DNA from: Marasmius tenuissimus
Taxonomy: Eukaryota; Basidiomycota; Agaricomycetes; Agaricales; Marasmiaceae
DNA length: 64,000 nucleotides
NCBI GenBank assembly: GCA_029532415.1
Contig: JAQOTA010000001.1
Coordinates: forward strand, 710,237 to 774,236
Direction of reading: 5' to 3'
This document shows positions 1 to 10,392 of the stretch, piece by piece. The stretch's first letter is position 1. Each line of letters opens with the position of its first letter. Under the pieces are notes generated by a model. It saw only the letters and a program-made list of their open reading frames with translations, had not been told where the DNA came from and made no database searches. The position numbers were made by a program, and so were the translations under genes.

Positions 1-75
1 CCTGGTGCTTCTGGGTCTGGTGGGGATAAGAGAACGCCTAGCATGTTGGGTGAGGATGCTTATGGTGGAATCTAA
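1..75 (+). CDS. 3' end of a protein-coding gene (partial)
   Basis: An open frame runs from the window edge for 24 codons to a TAA at 73-75. The visible C-terminus is rich in Gly and Ser and ends in LGEDAYGGI. Such low-complexity tails are common in fungal regulatory proteins, but too little is visible to name the product. The reading is supported by what follows: a pyrimidine-rich, AT-rich stretch that looks like a 3' untranslated region. The start and main body lie outside the window. Confidence 0.55.
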   Translation, partial: PGASGSGGDKRTPSMLGEDAYGGI

Positions 76-299
76 ACGAATGGGGCCCTCTTCTTCTCCG
101 AAGAGCCGTGGGGGTTTATAAATTCACTTTCATCCACCCTCCCTGGCGACCCGTTGATCTACCGGTTTTTGGCTTTTATTCCTACGTACATACCATACAT
201 ATCCCCAAGTTCTTTGGTTTGGCTGTTGTAAAACCTCCCCCTTCCGTACCTTTCCTGCACGACCGTGCGTTGACGCCGTCGTACTCGCATCGCCTCGCG

Positions 300-625
300 A
301 CTGGGTGTTACTCCCTTCCCCTCCCCTCCTCCTCTCCTCCTCTCCTCCCCCCCTGTTCATTTCACGACGCGTTGTCTGTAGATACCTGTTTCCCCCCCCG
401 CTACCCCTCTGCGAGCCTCCTTCTAGGACATCATACATGCACCCCCTGTTCTTTCTTTCTTACTACTACCCATGCTCGGGGTGTTTTTTTATCTTATATT
501 TATGATAAGTTACACTTTTGTAGTTGCTCCGTTGCTTGTTGCTTGTTTCTGCTTATTTTTGTGTTGTCGTAGAGTAAAGTAGGTATGGACGGATGGATGG
601 ATGGATGTTTTCGGAAAAGTGGCCT
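300..625 (+). repeat. 3'-flank segment, copy 1 of a direct duplication
   Basis: This stretch follows the first gene and contains a C/T-rich run, then blocks such as GGACATCATACATGCACCCC and GCTCGGGGTGT, then TATTTATGATAAGTTAC, a GTTGCTTGTTGCTT block and a short GGAT tandem run at 591-607. The same blocks recur in the same order and orientation at about 2505-2845. It probably was 3' untranslated region of the leading gene. I see no coding potential. Confidence 0.7.
591..607. repeat. GGAT tetranucleotide microsatellite
   Basis: About four tandem copies of GGAT are present. A shorter run sits at the equivalent place in the second copy of the duplicated segment, at 2806-2818. Confidence 0.8.
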
Positions 626-1668
626 CTTTGAATAATCCATCCGTCGGAGCTTTTGCACGCAAAGCCAGAAAGGAGATCCGACGGATCTTATCTTATCATG
701 TCATGTCTACCTAAATCGAACGACGACGATGTTGATCATCTTCGAATTTCCTTAGGCTATTATCGTCGACCTGAACTTCAGCGTTCTTCTGCGTCTTGCT
801 CCTCTGTATTGTTTTGCGGACGTCCACACGGACTCTCGATTCCGACACAAAGCAAGGTGCATGCCCCCGTGTCTGTGTAGGATGCGTGCGTGACAGTATC
901 TTTCACGTCTCGAATGGTGTTCACTGTTCTCTGAGCTCTCCCTGCAGTTTTTGATGTCCGTCGCTTCAATCACAAACAACGCTTCTTCTCACTGCTCAGA
1001 ATGGGTCTTTTTATTTTATATTCAAACCCCAACTGTAGTCTTACACGATAGGCTGGCTCCCTCTCAAAAAAGCTCGACCGTCAAACATCAAACATCAAAC
1101 AACCACGATCTTTGGTGCCCTGCGCTTGATATCTCAGCATACATACTGGAGAAGATTAACCGGCGGGTGGTGTCGCCTTTTTGATAGTCATTACCGTCTG
1201 GCCATGCTTAAACCCAAGATTCAGCGGAAGCCGAATACAGGGCGACTCGATGTTCTCTTCCCCCCCCCCCTCAAGTTCACTCTGGAAGCCGATGCTCGCA
1301 ACCGAAATGATTATAAAGACAAACAAAGGGGAAGGACCATCGACCAGTTTAGGATGATGATCCTGCCATGAACGTGTACTAAAAATTCTTATGACAATGA
1401 CTGTGCGTCACTGGGTGGTCCACATTTGAGGAGCACGTGATATGCACGTGTGGAACGCGATCTGACGCGTCTCCAGCCAAATGACTCTGAGTGAACTCGG
1501 ACCGAAGTATGAGCGCTCAGGTTCCACCAAAGCCGAGATTTTCGAGCAAGTAGATGTGGAAATGCTCCCGTATTTGTTGGACTTGATACCTCACGGAATG
1601 TTATTTCCGGACGTATACGGTATACATGCCACTCGGATGTTCTTACTCAAAGCACTGGAGCCCTACTT
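626..1668. other. non-coding stretch, no recognisable gene
   Basis: Only short, uninformative open frames are present. The longest, 1481-1711, encodes 76 residues that match nothing I recognise and its end overlaps a copy of the diverged repeat described next. A (CAAACAT)n-like triplet run lies near 1081-1100 and a C-run at 1260-1270. I see no promoter or RNA gene. Confidence 0.5.
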
Positions 1669-2140
1669 GTACTCCCGTATTTCGCTCCCAAGTTACGAGG
1701 GTCGGATGTGATTCAGAATGGTGGGTTGCGACCTCGCCTTTACTTAGTCGTTTCTAGGAGACTGGAGTACGGACTTGGACTTGCGTTTTTTGCACTTGAA
1801 AAACTTTATAAGTTCTGAGCGACCCTCTTCTGGACGTCGGACGAGTGAGCCCTCACGAATGGCTTGGACGCACAACTTTGAAGACATGTACTCTCGTATC
1901 TTTTCTTCGCTCCCGGGTCCCGAGTCCCAAGTGACGATGGGATGTTCTTTGGAAGGGTGGGACCTCAACCTCGTCCGTGCTCTATCTGATAGTCGTTCCT
2001 ATGTCAATAGAAGTACGAACGAGCTCGGGCCAACCGTACTCGGTGCGTTCAAAATAAAGAACCTCTCGTTAACTGGTATCACAACGACGCCTTCCATCGA
2101 ACACGGACGATGTGTGAGAGAGAGGCAATCTGTCTACTAG
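1669..2140 (+). repeat. diverged repeat family, units 1 and 2
   Basis: Two degraded units lie in a row, starting at about 1669 and about 1886. Each opens with ACTCCCGTAT or ACTCTCGTAT, followed by a CAAGTGACGATGGGA-like block, then GGTCGGATGTT and TTTGGAAGG. Related units occur at 2190, 4615 and 5630. The copies differ by many substitutions and gaps, so the family is old. No transposase or reverse transcriptase frame is visible inside. Confidence 0.6.
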
Positions 2141-2189
2141 TACGTGCTTTGAATTTCTTACTCAAGAGTCAACTACCAGAAGCCTAACT

Positions 2190-2510
2190 GTGCCGCTTGC
2201 GTTTCAACTTTCAAACATACTAATACTCCCGTATCTTTTTAGTATCACAACGAGTCGCTCCTAAGTGACGATGGGACTCCCCAAGTGTCGGGTGCTCTTG
2301 GGAAGAGCAATGAGTCTCGTACCCTAATCGTTCCTATGGTCTTGGGGTTTTTGTGTTCGAATTCGAAACACCTCTCGTTAACTTGTCTTGGTATCGCAGC
2401 GACCCGGACGACTTATCTTCAATCAAGCTCGGACTCGGACGATGTGAGGTTGCAATCAAGTGGAACATGTCTTTATCTGGCCGTCTAAGGTTACGTTGTG
2501 TCTACCTCCC
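2190..2510 (+). repeat. diverged repeat family, unit 3
   Basis: This unit carries the ACTCCCGTATCTTTTT opening, an AAGTGACGATGGGACTCC block and a later GTCTTTATCTGGCCG-TCTAAGG block that matches the unit at 4615. It runs directly into the second copy of the 3'-flank duplication. Confidence 0.6.
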
Positions 2511-2845
2511 TCCCCTTCTGACGTTCCTCCTCCCTCCCTTCTCGAACCACTCAACCCCCCTGTTTGTTAATCCCTGTTTTCCCCGTTACCCCTTTGAACA
2601 TCCTTCACGAGTGGCGCGAGTCTCCTTCCAGGACATCATCGCGCACCCCCTGTTCATCTCACTACTACCCGTGCTCGGGGTGTTTCTGATCTTATATTTA
2701 TTATAAGTTACGTTTTCAAATAAGATAGGATGGTATAGTTGCTTGCTTGTTGCCTTTTGTTTTTATGTTGTTGAAGTAGGTATGGAGCTTCATACTTCTG
2801 TATGTGGATGGATGGATGTCTCTTTCGGAAATGTGGTCACCTTGC
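2505..2845 (+). repeat. 3'-flank segment, copy 2 of a direct duplication
   Basis: This is the second copy of the segment at 300-625. Shared blocks in order are CCAGGACATCAT, GCACCCCCTGTTC, ACTACTACCC, GCTCGGGGTGTTT, ATCTTATATTTAT, a GTTGCTTGCTTGTTG block and GATGGATGGATG. No copy of the coding end of the leading gene precedes it, so the duplication covers only downstream sequence or the coding part has decayed. Confidence 0.7.
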
Positions 2846-3329
2846 TTGTCAAGGTCCTTTGAACGTGATATAATTCACGGCCGGTTAAGTGATGTTGAGA
2901 CCATTGCACCTACATATCTACTTGAGATTGCGGGCCCTGGCTCCCTTAATTTTTGAGTCACGACTTCGCTTCACTTTCCTTCAAGATACCATGCTCCATA
3001 TGCTTTGATTGGATTGATATCGATGCTACACAGTATATCCTACCGTGTGTACCAACTACTTGACCGCATTGAACAATTGTTCATCATCTTGATGCCACTT
3101 TGTCAAAGCCTGGATTGAATACACAGCAGGGTACGCAACCGCTTCCCGAGTTGGTGAATTTGTGTCTGAAATGCTCCTGGGCTCGAACCACGCTGATGTA
3201 TGGGCGTCGATCGAAACGCGGCACGAGTGGTTGCGAAGAGAGTGGTCGGTCACCAGTGTCGAGTCTGGAAAAATACTCCCGTCACATTTGCTAGTCCCTC
3301 CCAAGAATGTCATATTTACATGTGCTCGG

Positions 3330-3580
3330 GTGTTAGTATATGGCACAAATACTGTGTAAAAATTATCTGCAAGATTCGGGTGATATGAGATTCGAGTCCA
3401 GCCTGCGAGATTTCCTTTTCGACGGACTTTCCATGAGTGAGATTTCCCTCGCAAGGTGAGCTTTCAGCAGAGATTTAGCTGAAGTCCCCTGGACCTTGAG
3501 GAAAAAAAACATGTCGATTTGAATGAGATATCGCAAAATCGGGGAGATATGAGTCAAACCCACTGAATTAAAGGGGACTC
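3330..3580 (+). repeat. left arm of an inverted-repeat element
   Basis: From about 3335 the sequence reads ATGGCACAAATACTGTGTAA, and its reverse complement is found at 4540-4565. Identity is high over about 60 bases and continues, degraded, for roughly 200 bases (GAGATTTCC and ATGAGTGAGATTT blocks). The arms enclose about 740 bases without a recognisable gene. The layout fits a non-autonomous DNA transposon or a decayed inverted duplication. No target-site duplication was identified with confidence. Confidence 0.6.
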
Positions 3581-4319
3581 AGGCTCATCTCATAGCGTTG
3601 CGAGCCCAAACATGCCGCTTTATATAATGCCCGAACGTCGGCCTAATAGCTACTGAATAGCTACTGCCGGTGAGGTACGGCCGGCATGGAGGTTGGCAAC
3701 TTTCCTTCCTGCTCGTTGCTTACAGTAGCTTGCAGTCCTTCGTTGAAAGATGGCACGGTCTCACAAAATAGTGCACTGGAAATCCTGTTGCCCGACATGA
3801 GAAGTGCACGTTGTCGTTGTCGGATGAGCATCAGTGAAATCAAAGCAGAAGCTACTTATGGGGGAGCTTCTTGACCCGCTAAATCAGTAGGTTGTTGTCA
3901 AGATCGCGGTCTCTTTAGGGTTTTCAAGGTTGCTTAAATGAGCCATAACTCTAACAAAACACTGTAGTATGTCATTTCAGTTTATGGCAATATCTGCTCC
4001 TCCTCGGGCCTTACTCATTCTTGAGTTCGTACCAAGGAGGAGGTGGAACGGGCCTGGGGGAAAGAAAATTGGACCGCAGCCACTGCTGGTAGAGACGGGT
4101 CGGAGCTCTTTGTAGGCTTTTTTTGCCACTGATTTTGTACTGGCTGCAACTCTCATTTGTCTGGCTCTGGAAAGAAGGGATGATAGATTGTGGAGCTTGC
4201 AAGCACACGCCTTTCTCATGCTAGGGCCAGAGCTATGTAAGAAGGCAGTAAACAAATTTGAAGAATTGTGAAGCGCTACCCCGTGGCTCGGATGAAGCGT
4301 GGGAGACTGCGCCAACTCA

Positions 4320-4572
4320 ACATTCCCTTATCTGGAGTCGGACTTTCGACGATCAACTCGACTCGGGTCGCAAAGTCGAGTTGAATCTCGCTAGAGGTCA
4401 CTTGAATCGGGATGTCTTCCGGCTCGAATTTTATTGTAATCCATCCCACAAGGCAAATCTCATCCATAAAAGGTCTACTGAGGAATGAAATCTTATGGCT
4501 CAATCTCGAATCTCATATCACCCGAATCTCACAGATAATTTTTACACAGTATTTGTGCCATATTAGTACTCA
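4320..4572 (-). repeat. right arm of an inverted-repeat element
   Basis: This is the reverse-complement partner of the arm at 3330-3580. The outer part, ending in CAGTATTTGTGCCATA, is best conserved and the inner part is diverged. The spacer at 3581-4319 has no frame resembling a transposase, so the element would depend on a partner for movement. Confidence 0.6.
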
Positions 4573-4614
4573 AGGTGACTCGTCAATGACTGGGAACCCA
4601 ACTTTGCGTTTCAA

Positions 4615-5200
4615 CTAAGAACTTCGAAACATGTACTCCCGTATCTTTTTTTTTTGGTATCACAACGACTCGCTTCCAAGTGACGATGGGACCATCTCAA
4701 GGGTCGGATGTTCTTTGGAAGTGGTGGTTACGAATCTCAACCTGTGTCTGAAATCGACTTTCTAATAATCGTTCCTATGTCGATGAGAAGTTCTTTCGAT
4801 GATTACAGACTCGGACCAACCGTAGTTGCGTTCGGAAAAAACCTCCCGTTGAGAGTCTTGGTATCCTTCAAGTTTGGTATTCCAGCAACGTCGGACGAAT
4901 CCCTTCCATTAAACGCGGAAGGCTCGGACTCGGAGGTGATCAAGTAGAAACGTGTCTTTATTTATCTATTTCGAGCTGCCATCTAAGGCTACATTGTACA
5001 ATATAGAATTCATTACACTTGGGGTTTGGACGGATGCAAATGTGCAATGTGTACCGCAGGAAATTTCGGAAAGACTCAGCCGACCCCGTATGTCGACACG
5101 ACACGCCACCGGGTCCCATGACCAACGTTCCTGAATTAGCCTAAGCTTGGGCCGGTACTGTCATGATCGTTGACTGGGAGGGCTCAGAAGTTAGAGCCGG
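4615..5200 (+). repeat. diverged repeat family, unit 4 (long form)
   Basis: This is one of the two longest copies. It starts at CGAAACATGTACTCCCGTAT and continues through AAGTGACGATGGGACC, GGTCGGATGTTCTTTGG, then CATTGTACAATATAGAATTC, then GGAAAGACTC, CCCGTATGTCGACA, and ends near CTCAGAAGTTAGAGCC. The unit at 5630-6345 shares all these blocks in the same order, giving a repeat of about 600-700 bases. Confidence 0.65.
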
Positions 5201-5629
5201 GATATTGTGAGATGAGCGTTCGACTGCTCTGAGTGCTGAGAAGTGGCCCCCTTCCTCGCTCAACCCGCTGGCTATTATTTCGTCCCCAACCGTCTCCTGT
5301 ACAGTTGGCGCTGGATATCTCCTCTTTCTCGGTCTTGGTGGATCCCGAGCGCTAAGGTTTAGTCAGAGGGCCCTTTCCGATCAGAGACACGTCGAACAGT
5401 CTTAGATCGCGTCCCACACTGTACACGTGCAGATCAGGTGACTTTCATGTGCTACAGAAGTGGCAAGCCTACAATTTCAAAACTCGTATGGAAAATTATC
5501 GTGTCAAGATAATTTTTGATACACTTTCATTGTTCTAGACTGGTTTTTTCCTCCTCATTTTTCTACACATCGCTTTGGTTGCGAATACAGCCCAGAGATA
5601 CTTGTGGCAGGCCGCAGTATCTTATTTTG
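5201..5629. other. spacer between two repeat units
   Basis: I see no gene, RNA or clear regulatory site in this stretch. It separates the two long repeat copies. Confidence 0.4.
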
Positions 5630-6345
5630 CGTTTCACCTTCGAAACATGTACTCCCGTATTTTTTTGGCACTTGCTTCTAAGTAACGATGGGACTCCATT
5701 CACTCCTGGTCGGATGTTTTTTGGAAGGATGGTTACGGCCTTGGCCTACGTTTGAAAGCGTCCGTGTCCAGACTCGATACTACTCTTCCCAACCACAGGC
5801 TCGTGCCGCGCGGTGAGCAAACGAATGTTTCGATCGACGGCTACTCATCCGACGTGATACGGTGGTCCATACCCTGTCTTTCTGATGTTGAGACGGATCG
5901 TTACTATGTGATGGTTCAATGGGAATCTTTCGACGAGTACGGACTCGGATCAACTTGAACTTGGATCCCGTAACTTTTCAGTACCGTGGCAGCGCCGTTG
6001 AGCAGCCCTCTCCTAGACGAGTCCTTCCATCGAACACGAACGCGAAATTAGTGTCTTCATGGCCTCGACCTCACATTTGAATTTTTGTCGCCATCTATGT
6101 AAGGTTACATTGTGCAATATAGAATCCCATTATACGTTGGGCACGGGTGCAGTGCGCAATGTGTGCGTGCAGGAAACCTCGGGAAGACTCCCCGTATATG
6201 TCGACATCGGGTCCAATGCTCAGCGCTCACTGATGTCAATGATATTCAAGGTGGCCTCCTGAATTAACGCGATTGCTTCAATGGGTACTGGTACTGTTAT
6301 GATCATTGATTGAAATTTGAGAGGACTCAGAAGTTAGAACCCCCG
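5630..6345 (+). repeat. diverged repeat family, unit 5 (long form)
   Basis: This is the second long copy. It carries CGAAACATGTACTCCCGTAT, GTAACGATGGGACTCC, GGTCGGATGTTTTTTGG, CATTGTGCAATATAGAATCC, CGGGAAGACTC, CCCGTATATGTCGACA and CTCAGAAGTTAGAACC. It lines up with the unit at 4615-5200 over its whole length. Confidence 0.65.
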
Positions 6346-7050
6346 TTTACGAATATCGGTCGCCGGTTGTTGTTCTATGAAGAGAAGTCCGTTTCATGTT
6401 TTTACTATTTTACCATATTTGATTGGACTAAGGATTGGCCGTGTATGGTAAAGCGTTTGCGCTAGTAGTGAGTGCGTATTGCCAAGACTCCGAACGCTCC
6501 AAGGGTCTCGACTCTCCCTGAACGCAGGAGTTTGTATGGTCGTAGGGTGCGAAGTTCGACCCCGTATGTACGATCTTCGCACCGGCTTCTCCGCTATGTC
6601 CGAGTTCTATGGTGTTCGTAATATTGTATGGGACCCACTCCGGAGGTTGTGAATAGTCGTGGTAACTCCTTTTGTCCGATAGCTTGTCGAGTCCTAGTAA
6701 GGCAGTTCGATAACAAGGTCGTTCGAATATTTGAATTGTATCGATGCAACCTCCAACCTTATTTCCTGTGAACGTTCAAAGGTTGATTCAAATGAAGGGG
6801 ACTGTGCTTCTCTGGAGACTTGTTGGGCAATTCACCGATGATAAGTAGAAGGGTATATGTAGAAACATCGTTGCCTAAACCAGGAAAACAAAGTGAACTA
6901 AGTACAAGGCAAGGAATGTGTACAGTTTGATACAACTTGGAATAGTCTTGGAGGATAAGTAAGTATGACGCGATACCCACAAGGTGTTGGTGTCGCAGGT
7001 GATTTTTTCCAGTCGCACTCTAAAAGTCCCCGAATCCTTCAAGCAACAGA
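6346..7050. other. intergenic, nothing recognised
   Basis: There are only short random frames. This is downstream of the DUF6534 gene on the minus strand and includes its 3' flank. Confidence 0.4.
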
Positions 7051-8971
7051 CTAAACATCAGATTTCCCGTCGCTAGATGGGCTGACTGTAACGTCCGAAG
7101 TATCCTGTGGGAAGGAGAAAGTGTAAATGTCAGCACGGCTTGAGGGAAGGTGGGAACGACCAACATGGAGTGTAGACTTTTCGATTCTGATCGCAATTTC
7201 CTTGGTGTGTTGAGGTTCTTCAAACTGCACGCGAGAAAATAAAGGAGAAAAGTTCGCGTTAATGGTTCGTCTCACACCACACTTTCTGAGGGGGGAAAAG
7301 AACACTCACGCCACGACCTGTCCTTGTGTGTACTCCGCCGCCGCTCTGTGTCGCGAACCTGCCCAGGGAGATGGTCTCATGGTCACTGTACGACTGTACG
7401 GATGTTCCACCCTTGATGTACTCCCTCGAGTTGAGCGTAACGAGAATTGAGTTGGTGTAAACTGCGAGTAACCAGGACCAGTTTTCTGTCAACACCGAGT
7501 TTGAGTGCCTCGAAAGCAAACCGACCACTCACAACGATCCCGTATCAGGAAAAAACCCATGTAAATGAATGTTTGCGGCATGGTGTTCAGCTTTGACAGA
7601 TAGGTCGGGTCGTAAGCCGAGGCGTATACCCCTCTGAGAGTAACGGTAACTTACAGCGATAACATCGGCGACCGAAAAGAGTGAGGTCAATATTCCAGTA
7701 TTGAAGGTGAATATGATCTAGGAGGTGTCGGTGTGTCCGAGTCGGTGTCATGTTCATTTGAGGGGTCGATCCGAAAAGGTAACTCACCATGCGATTTATC
7801 ATGTCCGTGCTCTTCTTGAACCCTGTCTTCTTCCCGTGGAGACACCCTATCATCGCGAAAGTTATCGCAAGGTCGGTGGCAGCACTCATAACGTTCAAGG
7901 CTGTCGCCCAGTCTGACTGGCGGATGAGATCTCCGAGGTTTGCATACCCTAAGGTAACGATGGTGTATCCTGTGGGTCAAGAAGAGCGAGTACCATGTCA
8001 ACAATGGGAAGGTGGGGTTAATGAGGCTGGCGACATACCGAAGATCAGAGCTACATAGAAAGTTCCTTCTGTCAGCTATATTTGTCATGACGGCAGGACG
8101 GGGCTTCTTACCCAGGGATACCAGGGAAAGTAGGGACTGATCCCGAGGGGAAAGGAATGCGAATATGAGGGCGATTTTCGTGAACGGATGTTGGGAGGAT
8201 TACACACCACTGTTCCCGCAAGCCAGAAGTTGTTGTTGCTCACTATAGAGCTATTGTGAGTCGTGGAAATAAGGGTGAGGATAGAGTGCCTTACAGCGAT
8301 AAATTCGATAACAATAGAATTGCTGTACCGCAAAACCGATAGCTCCGGCAAAGAACAGCTCGATCAGGATAGTCTTAACCATGTGGGTCATCGCCAAGGG
8401 GTCATCGTGCACTGCGAACACGATGAACTAGACCTGCAGACGATGGAATTACGACTGTAAACTCACTTGTGACAGCATATTGATAGACAGCCTCTGAAAA
8501 CAGCTTCAGCGCGTTGGATCTCGACCGTACTTGAGTCTTTCATACCGCAAATCATAGCCTCCTGGACGGTATCGGCCACCATGATGAAGGCGATCTGGAC
8601 CAGGTGTTAATAGTCATCCTTCAGAGAAAACTGCAAGACATACGAGGAGACGAGTCCCAATGGGATCTCTCTTGCTATATTTGCGGAAGTACATCCATCC
8701 CTGGAGCGAGCCAGCTGCATGGAGATGGAATGAGGAAGGTGTTTCAGCCTAGCTGTTAGGGATACACTTACCGCCCCACAGACTATGAACACGTAGGAAT
8801 AAGATTCAATAATAGTCGAAAAGCTCGAACGAGCTGCACTTACGCGGCTGTGATGATGGCGACATTGAACAAGAGGCCAAGACTGCATAAAATTGTGAGT
8901 GTTCAGGAGGTCGAGGCGACGAAAGGAAGATCTCACGTATTATGGATGTTTGGCGCGGGTCCCATCGGCAT
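7051..8971 (-). CDS. DUF6534-type multi-pass membrane protein
   Basis: This minus-strand gene is cut into roughly 15 small exons. It starts at ATG 8971 (MPMGPAPNIHNT) and ends with a TAG at 7051-7053. Joined in frame, it gives the hallmarks of the DUF6534 family: LGLLFNVAIITA, QGWMYFRKYSKRDP, VADTVQEAMICEAVYQYAVT, FAVQQFYCYRIYRLSNNNFW, ANLGDLIRQSDWATALNVM, KKTGFKKSTDMINRM, then IIFTFNTGILTSLFSVAD and the family-typical YTNSILVTLNSRE. These proteins have about seven membrane helices and a polar C-terminal tail and are abundant in Agaricomycetes; their function is unknown. Every exon joins with GT-AG introns and no stop, so the gene looks intact. The exon before GTFYVALIF is the least certain. 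The start rests on a clean ATG exon with a GTGAGA donor. Confidence 0.8.
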
Positions 8972-10349
8972 AGTGGCTAAGCTTGTGGTAGGGGAAGGTG
9001 GACGGACTCCAGTCCTCTTATGTCCTCGATTACAAGTAGGCTTTGGTATTTAAAAAGAGCTTGAGGTGCGTGAGTAACTACTTTACAAGTTCTCGGGCCT
9101 ACTTGCCATATGGCCACAGTATGACATACAGGGATATCGACAGCCTTCTCCCCGCTGACTTCCTTTGAATTGAGCTCCGACTATCTTGTGAAGTTACTGA
9201 GAAATCGGTGTTTGCCGCTCATCAAATGAGGAGGTTGGACGTAGTTATGAACCCGGATATAGAAGGAATTGCAATCGTTGCCGAGACAGCTCCAACTGAA
9301 TTAATCTTTGGCTGGCAGCAGTAATAGCGAACGAGGCTTAAGTGCCCGAGAGGATCTTGAGAATCTTGACGTCCAATTTTCCCGGGCCAAGTGTTCGCCC
9401 GCCTCATTGTTGTCTTGCGGCTTCATTAATCTGGTGGAAGCATTCTGGGGGCAACCGCCCTCGAGCTGAGGTGCTAGTAGTGCACGATTTGCACCGTCCA
9501 CGGACAACAAGGGGATGCACAATTTTGGCAATGTGATGGAGTAAACTCGTCCCCTTTTTCTGTTATTGCAGGGTCATAACGGAAGCTCTTTCGGAGGTGA
9601 CTTTGAGAGAGTGGACTTCGGCCTAGCAAATTTCGTTCAGTAATCCAAGTAACGTAGAGATTTGATGGAAGACAGCCTTCAGCTCTCGTGCGCGAAGTTG
9701 CGACATCCCGTCTGCGTTCGAATCGTGGCAGTTGGCCTCGTGGTGTGGGATAAACAAGGGGGAAAAATCCTCGGCGTTTATCACGCCAAAATGCGGGCGC
9801 TAAAGTAATGTCCACGTGGCTTACGTGGAAAAGGTCGACCGCGGCGAGAGTCGAGACTTGGACCCTGTCTTTTCTCACCTCCTAGTATCTTTTCTGTTCT
9901 CGACCTGTTTTTTGGCAGGTGCCATTCTGTTGCCAATCTGTTGCGACTCAGCAATTAGACAATATCTGCTATTTCCGTCACATATTTCATTCATTCATCA
10001 TGAAAGCAATCAAAGCAGGTGCGTTTTCAAAATCAATCGTCTCCAGGTTCCAGTGCAGATAACGCGCTCAGCTTTGCATTCAGCTGAAAATATTATAGAG
10101 TTAGGGCAACAAAGCAGATGCCATATGGGCTTGGGACCATCCCCACAGTGGTATACAGTTCGTGGGGACCCATTTAGATCCTGAATTCAAGGGATCAACT
10201 TCTGTGAACTCTGCAGGTTCGCCGGGCGGCCACATTGAGATCAAGACATAGGTCAGATGGACATAAGGGCGGAGTATAGTGGGTAAACCGTGTTGTCTCA
10301 GGTTGTTTCCTTGTACGTATGATGCTCTCACGAATGGCCAGTTCCGTCC
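8972..10349. other. intergenic between divergent DUF6534 and P450 genes
   Basis: This region must hold the promoters of both flanking genes. Minus-strand open frames at 9474-9878 and 9301-9531 show no family resemblance and no matching splice neighbours, so I do not call them. Confidence 0.4.
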
Positions 10350-10356
10350 TATATAG
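10350..10356 (+). promoter_or_regulatory. TATA-like box of the P450 gene
   Basis: TATATAG lies 43 bases before the chosen P450 start codon. This is the usual place for a core promoter element in compact fungal genes. Confidence 0.4.
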
Positions 10357-10392
10357 GTATTGGAACCGCAGGTTCTCAGCAGCCCATTCACC

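Noticed and set aside
130..572. Open frames on both strands after the first gene
   Set aside because: They come from C/T-rich low-complexity 3'-flank sequence that is duplicated elsewhere as non-coding DNA.
9301..9878. Overlapping minus-strand open frames of 76 and 134 codons
   Set aside because: No family motif, no start context and no splice partners; amino-acid composition looks random.
10360..10392. Upstream in-frame extension of the P450
   Set aside because: It begins with TTG rather than ATG; the ATG at 10393 has a good context and starts exactly at the membrane anchor.
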